Assembly: GCF_900188035.1 (NCBI RefSeq)
Contig: NZ_FZNN01000008.1
Coordinates: forward strand, 62,001-126,000
DNA length: 64,000 nucleotides
Direction of reading: 5' to 3'
DNA from: Puniceibacterium sediminis
GTDB taxonomy: Bacteria; Pseudomonadota; Alphaproteobacteria; Rhodobacterales; Rhodobacteraceae
Made by a program: the position numbers and the translations under genes. The notes below the pieces were generated by a model. It saw only the letters and a list, made by a program, of their open reading frames with translations, had not been told where the DNA came from and searched no databases. The number at the start of each line of letters is the position of its first letter. Within the stretch, counting starts at the first letter, position 1. This document shows, in pieces, positions 9,912-18,819 of this stretch.

Positions 9912-10912
9912 GAAAGGCGCAGCCCCGAGTCGTCAAAGCGGTGCATTTTTTCCATGTCGGGGGTCAGGTAAACGTCATCCCCGGCCTTCAACTCGACTTC
10001 GCCCGGAACGCGGACGGTCATGTCATCGGCAAGGCCGGTGTCATGCACATAAAAGAACGTATCCGACCCCAGGTGTTCGGACACGCCAACGCGGCCCTTC
10101 CACATGCCTTCGGTCGCTGAGACGCTGATATGTTCGGGGCGGATGCCGATGGTCTTGCAGCCATGCTTGGACGCCTCGGAACCTTCGATCAGGTTCATCT
10201 TGGGTGATCCGATGAAACCAGCCACAAACAGGTTACGCGGCGTGCGGTACAGTTCCAGCGGCGACCCGACCTGTTCGATGTGACCGGCACGCAGCACGAC
10301 GATCTTGTCGGCCATGGTCATGGCTTCGACCTGATCGTGGGTCACATAGATCATCGTGGTCTTGAGCCGGGCATGAAGTTCCGTGATCTCAAGCCGCATC
10401 CCGACGCGCAGGGCGGCATCAAGGTTCGACAAAGGTTCGTCAAACAGGAATGCCGCCGGTTCACGCACAATAGCGCGGCCAATGGCCACCCGCTGACGCT
10501 GACCACCCGACAACTGCCCGGGGCGGCGGTCGATGTAGTCGGTTAGGTTCAGAACCTTCGCGGCATTGTCGATCCGCCGCTTCTGCTCATCCTCAGGCAT
10601 CCCCGCCATTTTCAGCGGAAATGCGATATTCTTGCGAACCGACATATGCGGATATAGCGCGTAGCTTTGAAACACCATCGCAAGACCGCGCTTGGCGGGC
10701 GGCGTTTCGGTGGCGTCTTTGCCGTCGATGCGGATCTGGCCGCCGCTGACGTCCTCTAGCCCGGCGATCAGGCGCAGCAGGGTGGATTTACCGCAGCCCG
10801 AGGGGCCGACGAAAACCACGAATTCGCCTTCTTCGATCGTCAGATCCAGCGGCGGGATGACCTCGACTTCGCCGAAGCGCTTGGCCACCTTGTCAAGAGT
10901 AATGCGTCCCAT
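9908..10912 (-). CDS. smoK: Polyol ABC importer ATPase (MalK/UgpC type)
   Basis: The 334-residue ATPase has Walker A GPSGCGKS, signature LSGGQRQR, Walker [13 protein letters not shown] and the H-loop [12 protein letters not shown]-terminal TOBE/MalK regulatory domain of about 100 residues follows (from roughly residue 235, [10 protein letters not shown]). This long C-terminal domain marks carbohydrate importers of the CUT1 type. It energises the SmoF-SmoG permease and lies 12 bp downstream of smoG. Confidence 0.93.
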   Translation of the reverse strand: MGRITLDKVAKRFGEVEVIPPLDLTIEEGEFVVFVGPSGCGKSTLLRLIAGLEDVSGGQIRIDGKDATETPPAKRGLAMVFQSYALYPHMSVRKNIAFPLKMAGMPEDEQKRRIDNAAKVLNLTDYIDRRPGQLSGGQRQRVAIGRAIVREPAAFLFDEPLSNLDAALRVGMRLEITELHARLKTTMIYVTHDQVEAMTMADKIVVLRAGHIEQVGSPLELYRTPRNLFVAGFIGSPKMNLIEGSEASKHGCKTIGIRPEHISVSATEGMWKGRVGVSEHLGSDTFFYVHDTGLADDMTVRVPGEVELKAGDDVYLTPDMEKMHRFDDSGLRLS

Positions 10913-10924
10913 GAGTATACTTCC

Positions 10925-11755
10925 TTATTTGACGGCGCCGAAGGTGAGGCCACGGACAAGCTGTTTCTGGCTGAACCAGCCCATGATGAGGATTGGCGCG
11001 ATGGCCATGGTGCTGGCCGCGCTGAGTTTTGCGTAAAACAGCCCCTCGGGTGAGGAATAGCTGGCGATAAAGGCCGTGAGCGGCGCGGCATTGGCGGCCG
11101 TCAGGTTCAGCGTCCAGAATGCCTCGTTCCAGGCCAGGATGATGTTGAGCAGCATGGTCGATGCAATGCCCGGTACCGCCATCGGCGTCAGGACATAGAT
11201 GATCTCGTTGCGCAGCGACGCGCCATCCATCCGGGCCGCCTCAAGGATATCAACAGGGATTTCCTTGAAGTAGGTGTAGAGCATCCAGATGATGATCGGC
11301 AGGTTGATCAGCGTCAGCACAATCACCAGACCGGTGCGGGTATCAAGCAGCCCGACGTTCTTGAAGATCAGATAGATCGGGATCAGCACGCCGACGGGGG
11401 GCAGCATCTTGGTCGACAGCATCCACATCAGAATGTTCTTGGTGCCCTTCCCCGGCACAAAGGCCATCGACCAGGCGGCGGGCACGGCGATGATCAGCCC
11501 GATCAGGGTCGAACCGACCGAAATCACCACCGAGTTCATGAAGAACCGGAAGTAGTTCGAGCGTTCCATCACGATGCCATAGTTCTCGATCGTCCAGTCA
11601 AAGAACACAAAGCTCGGCGGCGATGCGATCGCCTCGGCTTCGCTCTTGAAGCTGGTGAGAACGGTCCAGAGGATCGGAAAGAAGATCAGGAACCCGATGC
11701 TCCAGGCGATCACGGTCATGGTGATCTTGCGGTTGGTTGTGACTGCGCGGGCCAT
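10925..11755 (-). CDS. smoG: Polyol ABC importer permease, MalG-like
   Basis: A 276-residue inner-membrane protein with six predicted helices. It has the permease EAA loop (EAARMDGASLRNEIIYVLTPMA with the conserved G) that docks on the ATPase. The MalG-type C-terminus GLTFGAVK is present. A GGAGATATTCTG ribosome site precedes the ATG. It pairs with SmoF to form the transmembrane pore for sorbitol/mannitol uptake. Confidence 0.93.
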   Translation of the reverse strand: MARAVTTNRKITMTVIAWSIGFLIFFPILWTVLTSFKSEAEAIASPPSFVFFDWTIENYGIVMERSNYFRFFMNSVVISVGSTLIGLIIAVPAAWSMAFVPGKGTKNILMWMLSTKMLPPVGVLIPIYLIFKNVGLLDTRTGLVIVLTLINLPIIIWMLYTYFKEIPVDILEAARMDGASLRNEIIYVLTPMAVPGIASTMLLNIILAWNEAFWTLNLTAANAAPLTAFIASYSSPEGLFYAKLSAASTMAIAPILIMGWFSQKQLVRGLTFGAVK

Positions 11756-11801
11756 CAGAATATCTCCTTATGGGAGTGTGTGATCTGTGTCGGGGTCATG
11801 A

Positions 11802-12674
11802 TCACGCGTCCAGGTTCTTGCCGATCATCCGCATCAGGAAGATCGCAACGATATTGGCCAGGATGATGGCGACGACACCGCCAGCCGATCCACCGCCAAC
11901 GTCAAAGTTCAGCAGCGACTGGGCGTAGACCAGGTAAGTCAGGTTCGTCGATGAGGTGCCCGGGCCGCCGTTGGTGGTCACGAGGATCTCGGCGAAGACC
12001 GACAGAAGAAAGATCGTCTGGATCAGGATCACCACGGTGATGGCACGCGAAAGGTGCGGCACGACCATGTAGAAGAACCGCGCCAGCGGCCCCGCCCCGT
12101 CCATTTCGGCCGCTTCCATGCGCTCACTGTCCAACGACTGCATCGCGGTCAGCAGGATCAGCGTGGCGAACGGCAGCCATTGCCAGCTGACGATCAGGAT
12201 GATCGATGCCAGCGGGGCATGTGCAAGAAAATCAAACGGTTGCAGACCCAGGAACTTGGCCATGTAGGCGAAAAGCCCGTTCACCGGGTTCATGAACATG
12301 TTCTTCCACACCAGCGCGGACACGGTCGGCATGACAAAGAATGGCGCAATCACCAGGATCCGCACGATCCCCTGCCCCCACATCGGCTGATCCAGCAGCA
12401 ATGCCAGCAGCACGCCGCCAACGATGGTGATGATCAGCACACCACCAACCAGCACAAGCGTGTTGGTCAGGGCGGAAAAGAACGCCGGATCGGTCAGGAA
12501 ATAGGTGTAGTTTTCAAAGCCGACAAAGGGGTTCGCCCCCGGCATCAGCAGGTTGTAGCGCAGGAAGGAAAAGTAGAGCGTCAGGCTCAGCGGGATGATC
12601 ATCCACGCCAAAAGCAGAATGACCGAAGGCGAGATCATGAGACGTGCGGCGGATCGGGAATGCTGGGTGGACAT
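11802..12674 (-). CDS. smoF: Polyol ABC importer permease, MalF-like
   Basis: This 290-residue membrane protein has six predicted helices and an EAA loop, MEAAEMDGAGPLARFFYMV, near residue 205. It is of the MalF/UgpA type found in CUT1 sugar importers. An upstream in-frame TTG exists, but AGGAG lies 7 nt before the ATG at 12674, which I take as the start. The 183 bp separating it from smoE hold two strong hairpins that probably set the ratio of binding protein to permease. Confidence 0.92.
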   Translation of the reverse strand: MSTQHSRSAARLMISPSVILLLAWMIIPLSLTLYFSFLRYNLLMPGANPFVGFENYTYFLTDPAFFSALTNTLVLVGGVLIITIVGGVLLALLLDQPMWGQGIVRILVIAPFFVMPTVSALVWKNMFMNPVNGLFAYMAKFLGLQPFDFLAHAPLASIILIVSWQWLPFATLILLTAMQSLDSERMEAAEMDGAGPLARFFYMVVPHLSRAITVVILIQTIFLLSVFAEILVTTNGGPGTSSTNLTYLVYAQSLLNFDVGGGSAGGVVAIILANIVAIFLMRMIGKNLDA

Positions 12675-12772
12675 CAATACTCTCCTGGTGCGGACAGAGT
12701 TATAGCGACGCGTATAGAACCCGGTATCCGGGAGATTTACGCACAGGAGTCGCTTTAAAGGTCAGTATCAGC

Positions 12773-12817
12773 CTAACCTGCAAAAATGTGGCAAAGCCAG
12801 CATTATTTGCAGGTTAG
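12773..12817 (-). repeat. 12-bp inverted repeat between smoE and smoF
   Basis: CTAACCTGCAAA (12773-12784) and its exact reverse complement TTTGCAGGTTAG (12806-12817) flank a 21-nt loop. In smo mRNA this folds into a long hairpin directly downstream of the smoE terminator-like stem and upstream of the smoF ribosome site. Such stems usually protect the upstream binding-protein message from 3' decay; a protein-binding site is the other option. Confidence 0.7.
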
Positions 12818-12820
12818 ATG

Positions 12821-12845
12821 GGCGGGGCCAAGCATTGGCCCCGCC
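12821..12845 (-). terminator. Strong hairpin after smoE (attenuator-like)
   Basis: An 11-bp perfect GC-rich stem, GGCGGGGCCAA paired with TTGGCCCCGCC, closes on a 3-nt loop and begins 13 bp past the smoE stop. No T-run follows in the direction of transcription. It would probably cause partial termination or RNA stabilisation instead of full termination, letting smoE be made in excess over the membrane genes. Confidence 0.65.
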
Positions 12846-12857
12846 GGGGGGAGGTAT

Positions 12858-14174
12858 TTACTTGATGTAACCCGCGCGTGTCATCTCGCGTGTGGCCATG
12901 GTCTGGGCCGCGGCAAGCGCATCTTCCGCCGACATCTGCCCGGCAAGTGCTGCCGAGAATTGCTGGCCGACACCGGTAGCAATGCCCTGGAACTCGGGGA
13001 TCGCGACAAACTGGACACCGGTATAAGGCACCGGATCCACGGTCGGGTTGGTCGGGTCAGCCGAGTTGATCGACTCGAGCGTCATCTTGGCGAACGGAAC
13101 CTTCTGGTACTCCGCATTGTCATAAAGCGACTGACGTGTGCCGGGGGGAACATTGGCCCAGCCTTCGTTTTCAGCCACCAGTGCGAGGTATTCCTTCGAG
13201 GTCGCCCATTCGACGAACTTCTTGGCAGCTTCCTCTTTCTGAGTGCCCGCCGGGATGCCCAGCGACCATGCCCAGAGCCAGTTGCCGCGCTTGCCCAGAC
13301 CATTGTCAGGCGCAAGAGCAAAGCCGACCTTGTCCGCTACGGAAGAATCCGTCGGGTTGGTCACAAAGGATGCCGCAACGGTTGCGTCGATCCACATGCC
13401 GCACTTGCCGGTCTGGAACAGCGACAGGTTCTCGTTGAAACCGTTGCTGGACGAACCGGGAGGGCCGTAGTTGTTCATCAGGTCAAGATAGTCGGTCAGC
13501 GTCGCCTTCCATGCGTCACTGTCGAATTGCGGCTGCCAGTTCTCGTCGAACCAACGCGCACCGTAAGAGTTGGACATGGCGGTCAGGAAGGCCATGTTCT
13601 CGCCCCAGCCGGCCTTGCCACGCAGACAGATGCCGTAGATCTCGCCATCCTTGTCGGTCATTGCCGCCGCGGCTTCCTTGATGAACGCCCATGTCGGCGC
13701 GTCGGGCATTTCCAGACCGGCCTTCTCCATCAGATCGGTGCGGTACATCACCATCGAGGATTCGCCATAGAACGGCGCGGCATAAAGTTCGCCATCGACG
13801 GTCAGGCCACCACGGATGGCGGGCAGGATATCGTCGGCATCATAGCTTTCGGGCAGATCGTTCAGCGAAACCAGCCAGCCCTGCTTGCCCCAGATCGGAA
13901 CTTCGTAGGTGCCGATGGTCATCACGTCGTACTGACCGCCCTTGGTTGCAACGTCCGTGGTCACACGCTGGCGCAGAACGTTTTCTTCCAAGGTAACCCA
14001 CTCGACATCGATGCCGGGGTTCTTGGCTTTGAAATCGTCGGTCAGGCCCTGCATCCGGATCATGTCGCCGTTGTTCACGGTCGCAATGGTGATCGTCGTA
14101 TCCTGGGCGCTGGCAATGCCAGCGGCGGCGCACAGAGCAGTTGCACCCAAAAGGGTGCTCAGTCGAATTGTCAT
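12858..14174 (-). CDS. smoE: Sorbitol/mannitol-binding periplasmic protein
   Basis: The 438-residue solute-binding protein begins with a Sec signal peptide (MTIRLSTLLGATALCAAAG..ASA) and mature TTITIATVNNGDMIRM. It is a family 1 extracellular binding protein for CUT1 importers. GGGAGGAAATT precedes the ATG. It is the first gene of the transport unit, after the regulator gene with a 145-bp promoter gap. It captures hexitols in the periplasm and delivers them to SmoFGK. Confidence 0.92.
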   Translation of the reverse strand: MTIRLSTLLGATALCAAAGIASAQDTTITIATVNNGDMIRMQGLTDDFKAKNPGIDVEWVTLEENVLRQRVTTDVATKGGQYDVMTIGTYEVPIWGKQGWLVSLNDLPESYDADDILPAIRGGLTVDGELYAAPFYGESSMVMYRTDLMEKAGLEMPDAPTWAFIKEAAAAMTDKDGEIYGICLRGKAGWGENMAFLTAMSNSYGARWFDENWQPQFDSDAWKATLTDYLDLMNNYGPPGSSSNGFNENLSLFQTGKCGMWIDATVAASFVTNPTDSSVADKVGFALAPDNGLGKRGNWLWAWSLGIPAGTQKEEAAKKFVEWATSKEYLALVAENEGWANVPPGTRQSLYDNAEYQKVPFAKMTLESINSADPTNPTVDPVPYTGVQFVAIPEFQGIATGVGQQFSAALAGQMSAEDALAAAQTMATREMTRAGYIK

Positions 14175-14187
14175 AATTTCCTCCCTA

Positions 14188-14251
14188 TTGCCACATTGGG
14201 CAAATGCTTATCGCGTGGGCAAATGTTCGCTCAGCAAAGTGAGTCTGTCAA
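14188..14251 (-). promoter_or_regulatory. Candidate smoE promoter with direct-repeat operator
   Basis: On the minus strand a TTGACA (plus-strand 14246-14251) lies 17 bp from GAACAT (14223-14228), a plausible -35/-10 pair. Two copies of GGGCAAATG (plus strand, 14198-14206 and 14217-14225) lie 19 bp apart; one overlaps the -10, the other falls just past the start site. A short inverted repeat, TTGCC (14188-14192) with GGCAA (14199-14203), adjoins. The neighbouring SorC-type regulator is the likely ligand. Confidence 0.5.
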
Positions 14252-14319
14252 GAGTTGCATTCACAAGACGCAAATATTTCAGGCAAAACCCTGAAAAACT
14301 TAAATTCTTAAGGGAAATT

Positions 14320-15276
14320 TCAGGCGAGAAGGCTCGCGGCGGTCGATTCATTGGTGATCAGACCACTGATCAGGTTACCGGCAATCGCCGCCTTGATCGC
14401 CGCAATCTTGGCCTGCCCGACGGCAACAGCAACCACATCACGGTCACTCGCCACGGGCAGTGGCGCGCTGGCGACGCGGCTGTTAAAATCTGTGTCGATC
14501 CGCACGCCCTGCGCATCGTAGATCCAGCTGGTGATCTCTCCGGTCGCACCGGCGGCCTCCAGTATCTCCATTTCGGCGTCCGAGATGAAGCCATCGACAT
14601 ACAGCGGCGCCGAACGCCCCATGTTGCCAATACCCACCAGGGTCAGATCGGCGCGCTTGCACAGTTCCAGCGTGTGGCGCACCGCCTCCTGCCCCTGTAG
14701 CAGGCGCAGCTCTTCTTCGTCGCGGGCCAGCACGGGCAATGGATAGGGATAGTGCTGCGCGCCCACCCGGTCAGCCATGCGGATTGTCGCGTTATAGGGC
14801 GTCGCCGAACCATCGGCCATCATGTTGCCCAGCAGTGAAACGATCCGGTGCTGCGGGCAGGACATGCGCGGCAACTGCTCGACACAGGCCTTCAGCGCGC
14901 GGCCCGTCCCCAGCGCAATGATCTGCGGTTCGGGCAGTTTCAGCCGACGCTCCAGTTCCGCCGCCGCAGCGATCGCAACCCCGGTCAGCAGATCCGGCGC
15001 GTCCGGGTCGGACGGAACCACCTCGCAGAACCGCAGGCCGAACCGTTCGGTCAGCGCCATCGCCAGATCCATGCAGGCGGCAATCGGGTGGTCGATGCGC
15101 ACCTTGACCAGCCGTTCGGACATCGCCAGCGACACCAGCCGCTGCACCGACTGGCGCGACACGCCCAGCTTGCGCGCGATCTCGTCCTGAGTGTTGCCGG
15201 CGACATAGTACAGCCACCCTGCCCGCGCCGCATCGTCCAGACGTGTTGTTTCCGGCGTGATGCGTCCCAGGGTCAC
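14320..15276 (-). CDS. SorC/DeoR-type sugar-responsive transcription regulator
   Basis: The 318-residue protein has an N-terminal helix-turn-helix (about residues 28-48, NTQDEIARKLGVSRQSVQRL) and a C-terminal sugar-phosphate-binding domain of the SorC family (ALGTGRALKACVEQLP, VGIGNMG, YDAQGVRIDTDFNSR). SorC regulators bind phosphorylated sugars and control polyol operons. It starts at a GTG with AAGGAG upstream. It sits immediately upstream of smoE and 15 bp downstream of the HAD gene on the same strand, so it probably controls smoEFGKS-mtlK. Confidence 0.88.
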   Translation of the reverse strand: MTLGRITPETTRLDDAARAGWLYYVAGNTQDEIARKLGVSRQSVQRLVSLAMSERLVKVRIDHPIAACMDLAMALTERFGLRFCEVVPSDPDAPDLLTGVAIAAAAELERRLKLPEPQIIALGTGRALKACVEQLPRMSCPQHRIVSLLGNMMADGSATPYNATIRMADRVGAQHYPYPLPVLARDEEELRLLQGQEAVRHTLELCKRADLTLVGIGNMGRSAPLYVDGFISDAEMEILEAAGATGEITSWIYDAQGVRIDTDFNSRVASAPLPVASDRDVVAVAVGQAKIAAIKAAIAGNLISGLITNESTAASLLA

Positions 15277-15291
15277 AGCAACCTCTCCTTC

Positions 15292-15960
15292 TCAATCAGA
15301 TGAAAGCAGGTTCTGCGGGAAATTTGACCAGCTGTCAAAACATGTGACGGTTTCCTCAGCGTCGGGCACATGCCCGGCAAGGTGTGAACCGCCCGTATAG
15401 CGCATCACTTTCATGCCCGCCGCAAGCCCCGCCGTCATGCCCGGGCGACTGTCCTCGATCACCAGAACACGATCCGGCGGAACGTGCATCTGACTGGCAG
15501 CAAACAGAAAAAGATCCGGCGCGGGTTTACCGTTGCGCACCTGCGACGCGGTGAAAACGTTCGGGCCAAAGAACTGCGCAAGGCCGGTGACCTGCAGCGA
15601 ATTCTGCGCGCGCGGCGGGCTCGAACTTGTCGCGACGCAGGCCGAGCAGCCAAGCCGCGACAGCACCGATACAACGCCATCAGTCGGGCGCAGCTCGGTC
15701 TGGAACCGTTTCAAAAGCGCCGAACGATAGCGCGCCTCGAACCCTTCGGGCAGGTCCGTGTCGAATGCGGCATTGATCGCGCGGGCGACGGTGGGAAAGC
15801 TGCGGCCCAGGAAATGCTTGCGGATATAGGGTTGATCAAGATGAATGCCGACGCCCGCCAACTCGGTGATCAGAACCTCAGCGCTCAGCATCTCGCTGTC
15901 GACCAGCACACCGTCGCAATCAAAGATCACAAGGTCGATATCGTCAGAAAAGGAAGGCAT
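15292..15960 (-). CDS. HAD-superfamily sugar-phosphate phosphatase (PGM-like)
   Basis: All four HAD motifs are visible in this 222-residue protein: FDCDGVLVDSE (nucleophile Asp), VATSSS, the Lys in RNGKPAPDLF, and VIEDSRPG. The cap domain is of the beta-phosphoglucomutase/GPH type. It probably removes phosphate from a small sugar or polyol phosphate, which would make sense next to a regulator that senses sugar phosphates. It overlaps the upstream membrane-protein gene by 17 bp. Confidence 0.88.
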   Translation of the reverse strand: MPSFSDDIDLVIFDCDGVLVDSEMLSAEVLITELAGVGIHLDQPYIRKHFLGRSFPTVARAINAAFDTDLPEGFEARYRSALLKRFQTELRPTDGVVSVLSRLGCSACVATSSSPPRAQNSLQVTGLAQFFGPNVFTASQVRNGKPAPDLFLFAASQMHVPPDRVLVIEDSRPGMTAGLAAGMKVMRYTGGSHLAGHVPDAEETVTCFDSWSNFPQNLLSSD

Positions 15961-17341
15961 AGACCAGCACCCAGATCGACAGAGTTACCGCACAGATCAG
16001 CGCATATGCGCCATTCCAGACCAATCCCACCTTCTGCGCGCTGATGCCCGCAAAGGACCCGATCAGCAGCGTCGTCGCGGTGAATGGCGATGTAATGCCA
16101 CTCAGCACCCAACCCGCCGTGATCGCAACCACCAGCGCCACCGGATCAATGCCCAGCGTCGCCGCATCCGGCACCAGCGGTGCCAAAAGCGTAACCGCCA
16201 GAATCGGGTTCATCCCCGCCTGCCCCGCCAGCGGAATGATCCAGACCAGCGCCAAAAGGATCAACCAGGTCGGCAGGGCCGCCACATCCAGCCCCGCACG
16301 CGCAATCAGCGGCACCAGCAGCGCCGATCCCACCGTGCCGATATAGCCCGCCATCATCAGCAACGTCAGCTCGGACCGATACCCCGGCAGCTCCGTGACC
16401 ACATAATCGCGCAACCGGGCCGTGATCGCGCCCAGCCCCCCGGGGCCGCGATTCTGGATAAACAGCCACCCCACGGCAATCGTCGGCACGATCAGCGTGA
16501 CAAGGCCAATCACCCGCACATCCGTCAGGAAATGCAGAATGGTAACGCTGCTCACCAGAAGGCCCAACAGGATCAGCAGCGGTGTCATCACCGCCCAACT
16601 GCCGCTCGGATCCCTGCGCTGCGGCGGCGGCGCCGAAAGTTTTGGTTTGAACGCGGTATCAAGGCCCCAGCCAATGCCTGCCACCAGCGCCGAGGTCACC
16701 AGCCCCGGCACCACGGCCTGCGCCCAGGACGTGCCGGGCACCACTGTGGTGGAAATGGCAACGGCAAAGGACAGCGGCGACCACGGCAGGGTCGACACAA
16801 ACGCCCGCTGAATCGCCAGCAGCATACGCCGGATGCGATGGCCGCGAATTTCGGCGTTGGGCTCGGCGCTGGCATTGGCCAGCGCAAGCGCCCCCAGCAG
16901 CTGGATCGCACCGTAATTCAACAGCAGCGCAAAGCCCTGCCCGCCCAGCGTCAGCGCCGCATAGCGCCGCCCCGGGCGCTGTTCCGACAGGAACCGCCCG
17001 GCCTGCTGAATGGCCGGAGAGGTCTGCGCCACATTGCGCAGGGTCGACAGCGCCGAGAAAAACGCCGCAATAAACCCTGCGGATTCCAGCGCCCTGATGG
17101 TCGTCGCCTGCCAATCACCCTGTGTCAGCGCAAGTGCGACGGTCAGCGCGGCGGCAACGGCGATAAAGGCCTTGCGAGACGCGCGAACCTGCATGGCGAA
17201 AAATGCGATGACGACAATCACGAGGTAAGGCTTCATCGCGCCGGGCCAGCTGGCGATCCCCCATTCGCGGCAAATGAACAGGATCGTGATGGCCGTCAGC
17301 AAAATCCCGACGATACGATCAGCCAGGCGTCCTTTGAACAT
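15944..17341 (-). CDS. Polytopic membrane protein, transporter-like, unknown substrate
   Basis: A 465-residue hydrophobic protein with about 11-13 predicted helices. The ATG at 17341 is preferred to an upstream in-frame start because the extra N-terminal sequence is not protein-like. The helix-rich C-terminal half contains AGQAGMNPILAVTLLAPL and a hairpin-like GITSPFTATTLL, both reminiscent of ion-transporter-superfamily carriers, but I do not recognise the family. It is co-transcribed with a HAD phosphatase and the SorC-type regulator, which suggests transport of a polyol-related compound; this is inference. Confidence 0.7.
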   Translation of the reverse strand: MFKGRLADRIVGILLTAITILFICREWGIASWPGAMKPYLVIVVIAFFAMQVRASRKAFIAVAAALTVALALTQGDWQATTIRALESAGFIAAFFSALSTLRNVAQTSPAIQQAGRFLSEQRPGRRYAALTLGGQGFALLLNYGAIQLLGALALANASAEPNAEIRGHRIRRMLLAIQRAFVSTLPWSPLSFAVAISTTVVPGTSWAQAVVPGLVTSALVAGIGWGLDTAFKPKLSAPPPQRRDPSGSWAVMTPLLILLGLLVSSVTILHFLTDVRVIGLVTLIVPTIAVGWLFIQNRGPGGLGAITARLRDYVVTELPGYRSELTLLMMAGYIGTVGSALLVPLIARAGLDVAALPTWLILLALVWIIPLAGQAGMNPILAVTLLAPLVPDAATLGIDPVALVVAITAGWVLSGITSPFTATTLLIGSFAGISAQKVGLVWNGAYALICAVTLSIWVLVYAFLF

Positions 17342-17697
17342 GAATTGCCTTCCCGGTAGCGTGGTCCATGTCTGCAAGCCATGTCCGGTATTTGCAAGGG
17401 GCCAAAGCGCCCCGTTATGCGGGGCAAAGCACCTGCGCCAGCAAACGCCGCTCTGACGAGCATCGCGAAAACCCGCGTACAAAGCGCCGATCCTGCACCG
17501 ACGGGAATGGTGCACTTGGGCCGATCAGGCCCCTCAGCCGGTCCGCTCAGCGCGGCATCTCAATCCGCGCAAACGCGCCCGCCTGGACGAGCGATCCGGC
17601 AACGGTGGCGGCTGCAATTCACACAACATCCGGGGTTGCTAGCCAGGCCAGCAATCACGCGTTCAATCACCCGCGGATCACAGGCGCGAACGGCCGC
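17342..17697. other. 356-bp gap without a supported gene
   Basis: The region lies upstream of the membrane-protein gene and downstream of the kinase gene, both on the minus strand. Open frames crossing it are low-complexity (Ala/Pro/Arg-rich) and extend antisense into the kinase. I see no clear promoter or terminator; a weak TTGCT/AGCAA stem near 17637 is the only structure noted. Confidence 0.5.
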
Positions 17698-18447
17698 TTA
17701 CTCCGCTGTCGACGACAAAACCGGCAGGATGACCGTAAAGGTTGTCCCCTTGCCCGACGCCGCCGTCCTCACATCAACCTTGCCGCCATAAGTCCGCACG
17801 ATCTTTTTCAGAATCGCCAGCCCCATGCCAGCGCCATCTTCCTGATCGCGCGACACAAGTTTCGACATTGGCATGAAAATCAGATGACGCACTTCCTCCG
17901 GAATCCCCGGACCGTCGTCGGTCACCTCAAGCTGCCAGTTCACCGAATCCAGCGCCTGCGCCTTTACGACAATCTCGGGCGAATGTGTCGGGTGGAAACC
18001 GATCGCGTTGCCGACCAGAATCGCAAAGACACGCTTGAGATCGGTCTCACCCATACGGACCAGCTGATCCGCGACCAAATCGTGCACGGTGACCCGCGAA
18101 CTGATCGAAATATCCTCCAGAACATCCTGAAGGATTTCAGAGGGGTTCAACAGTTCGACTTGCTGCATGCGTCCAACGCGAGAGTATTCGAGCAGCCCGC
18201 TCAGCATCGCATCAAGCCGCGTGGCATGTGAGCTGAGAAGCTTGAGATGCCGCGCGCTCTTGCCCGGCAATTGAATCGCCGCCTCTTCCAGATCTTCGAC
18301 TATCCAGCAGGGCAGTTCCTGCAGCGCCCGCACTGATGCCCGCAAATCATGCGAGATCCGATACATGATTTCGTCAAGCTCGGATTCGGTATTCCCGAGA
18401 GGATAGTTCGGACCATTTGCATGAAGGTCCTGGCTCTGCATTTCCAT
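17698..18447 (-). CDS. Short soluble histidine kinase (HisKA-HATPase_c)
   Basis: The 249-residue protein has no membrane segment or sensor domain. A HisKA-like helix pair includes YRISHDLRASVRAL with the phospho-acceptor His; then come LLEYSRVGRM and an HATPase_c domain with N-box GNAIGFHPT, TDDGPGIPEE and GAGMGLAILKKIV. AGGAG 6 nt upstream supports the ATG at 18447. It resembles the kinase half of the large sensor encoded at 20140-22458, and it faces that signalling train across a 372-bp gap. Its input is probably delivered by a partner protein. Confidence 0.85.
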   Translation of the reverse strand: MEMQSQDLHANGPNYPLGNTESELDEIMYRISHDLRASVRALQELPCWIVEDLEEAAIQLPGKSARHLKLLSSHATRLDAMLSGLLEYSRVGRMQQVELLNPSEILQDVLEDISISSRVTVHDLVADQLVRMGETDLKRVFAILVGNAIGFHPTHSPEIVVKAQALDSVNWQLEVTDDGPGIPEEVRHLIFMPMSKLVSRDQEDGAGMGLAILKKIVRTYGGKVDVRTAASGKGTTFTVILPVLSSTAE

Positions 18448-18819
18448 TGTGAACTCCTGGATGGCTTCAGCTTGGGGCGGACAAGCGACCATGGTAACGA
18501 TTGATTTCGGCCACTATTGAAAACAGTTGACGGGGCGCGTCATTTGGAATTGGCGCTTCCCGCCATATCGGGCTGGTCCGCGGGCCGACCTCCTTACCCG
18601 TCAGATCGATGTAACGAAACGCAATTGTGCTGGCGAAGAACTCCTCCTGAGTCCGGGTGTCGATTACATTTTCATTTCATAGATCCGCAGCCGTTAACCG
18701 CCGGTAAATATGGGTCATTTAACACTCGTGACCGGCAGCGGCTTTGACATTGGTCTGTGCGCCTCAGCGCGCACAGCCGTGGCGCAACAAGGACAACTGC
18801 ATATCAGGATTGAGATAAA
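18448..18819. other. Divergent intergenic region between kinase and receiver genes
   Basis: This 372-bp stretch must hold the promoters of the minus-strand kinase and the plus-strand receiver train. I see no confident sigma-70 pair. An 8-bp hairpin, CTGTGCGC (18755-18762) with GCGCACAG (18769-18776), would lie in the 5' leader about 45 nt before the first receiver gene. No protein-like frame is present. Confidence 0.45.

Noticed and set aside
17381-17791. A 136-codon plus-strand frame in the gap before the soluble kinase gene
   Set aside because: Low-complexity Ala/Pro/Arg composition, no ribosome site, and its last third is antisense to the conserved HATPase domain of the kinase.
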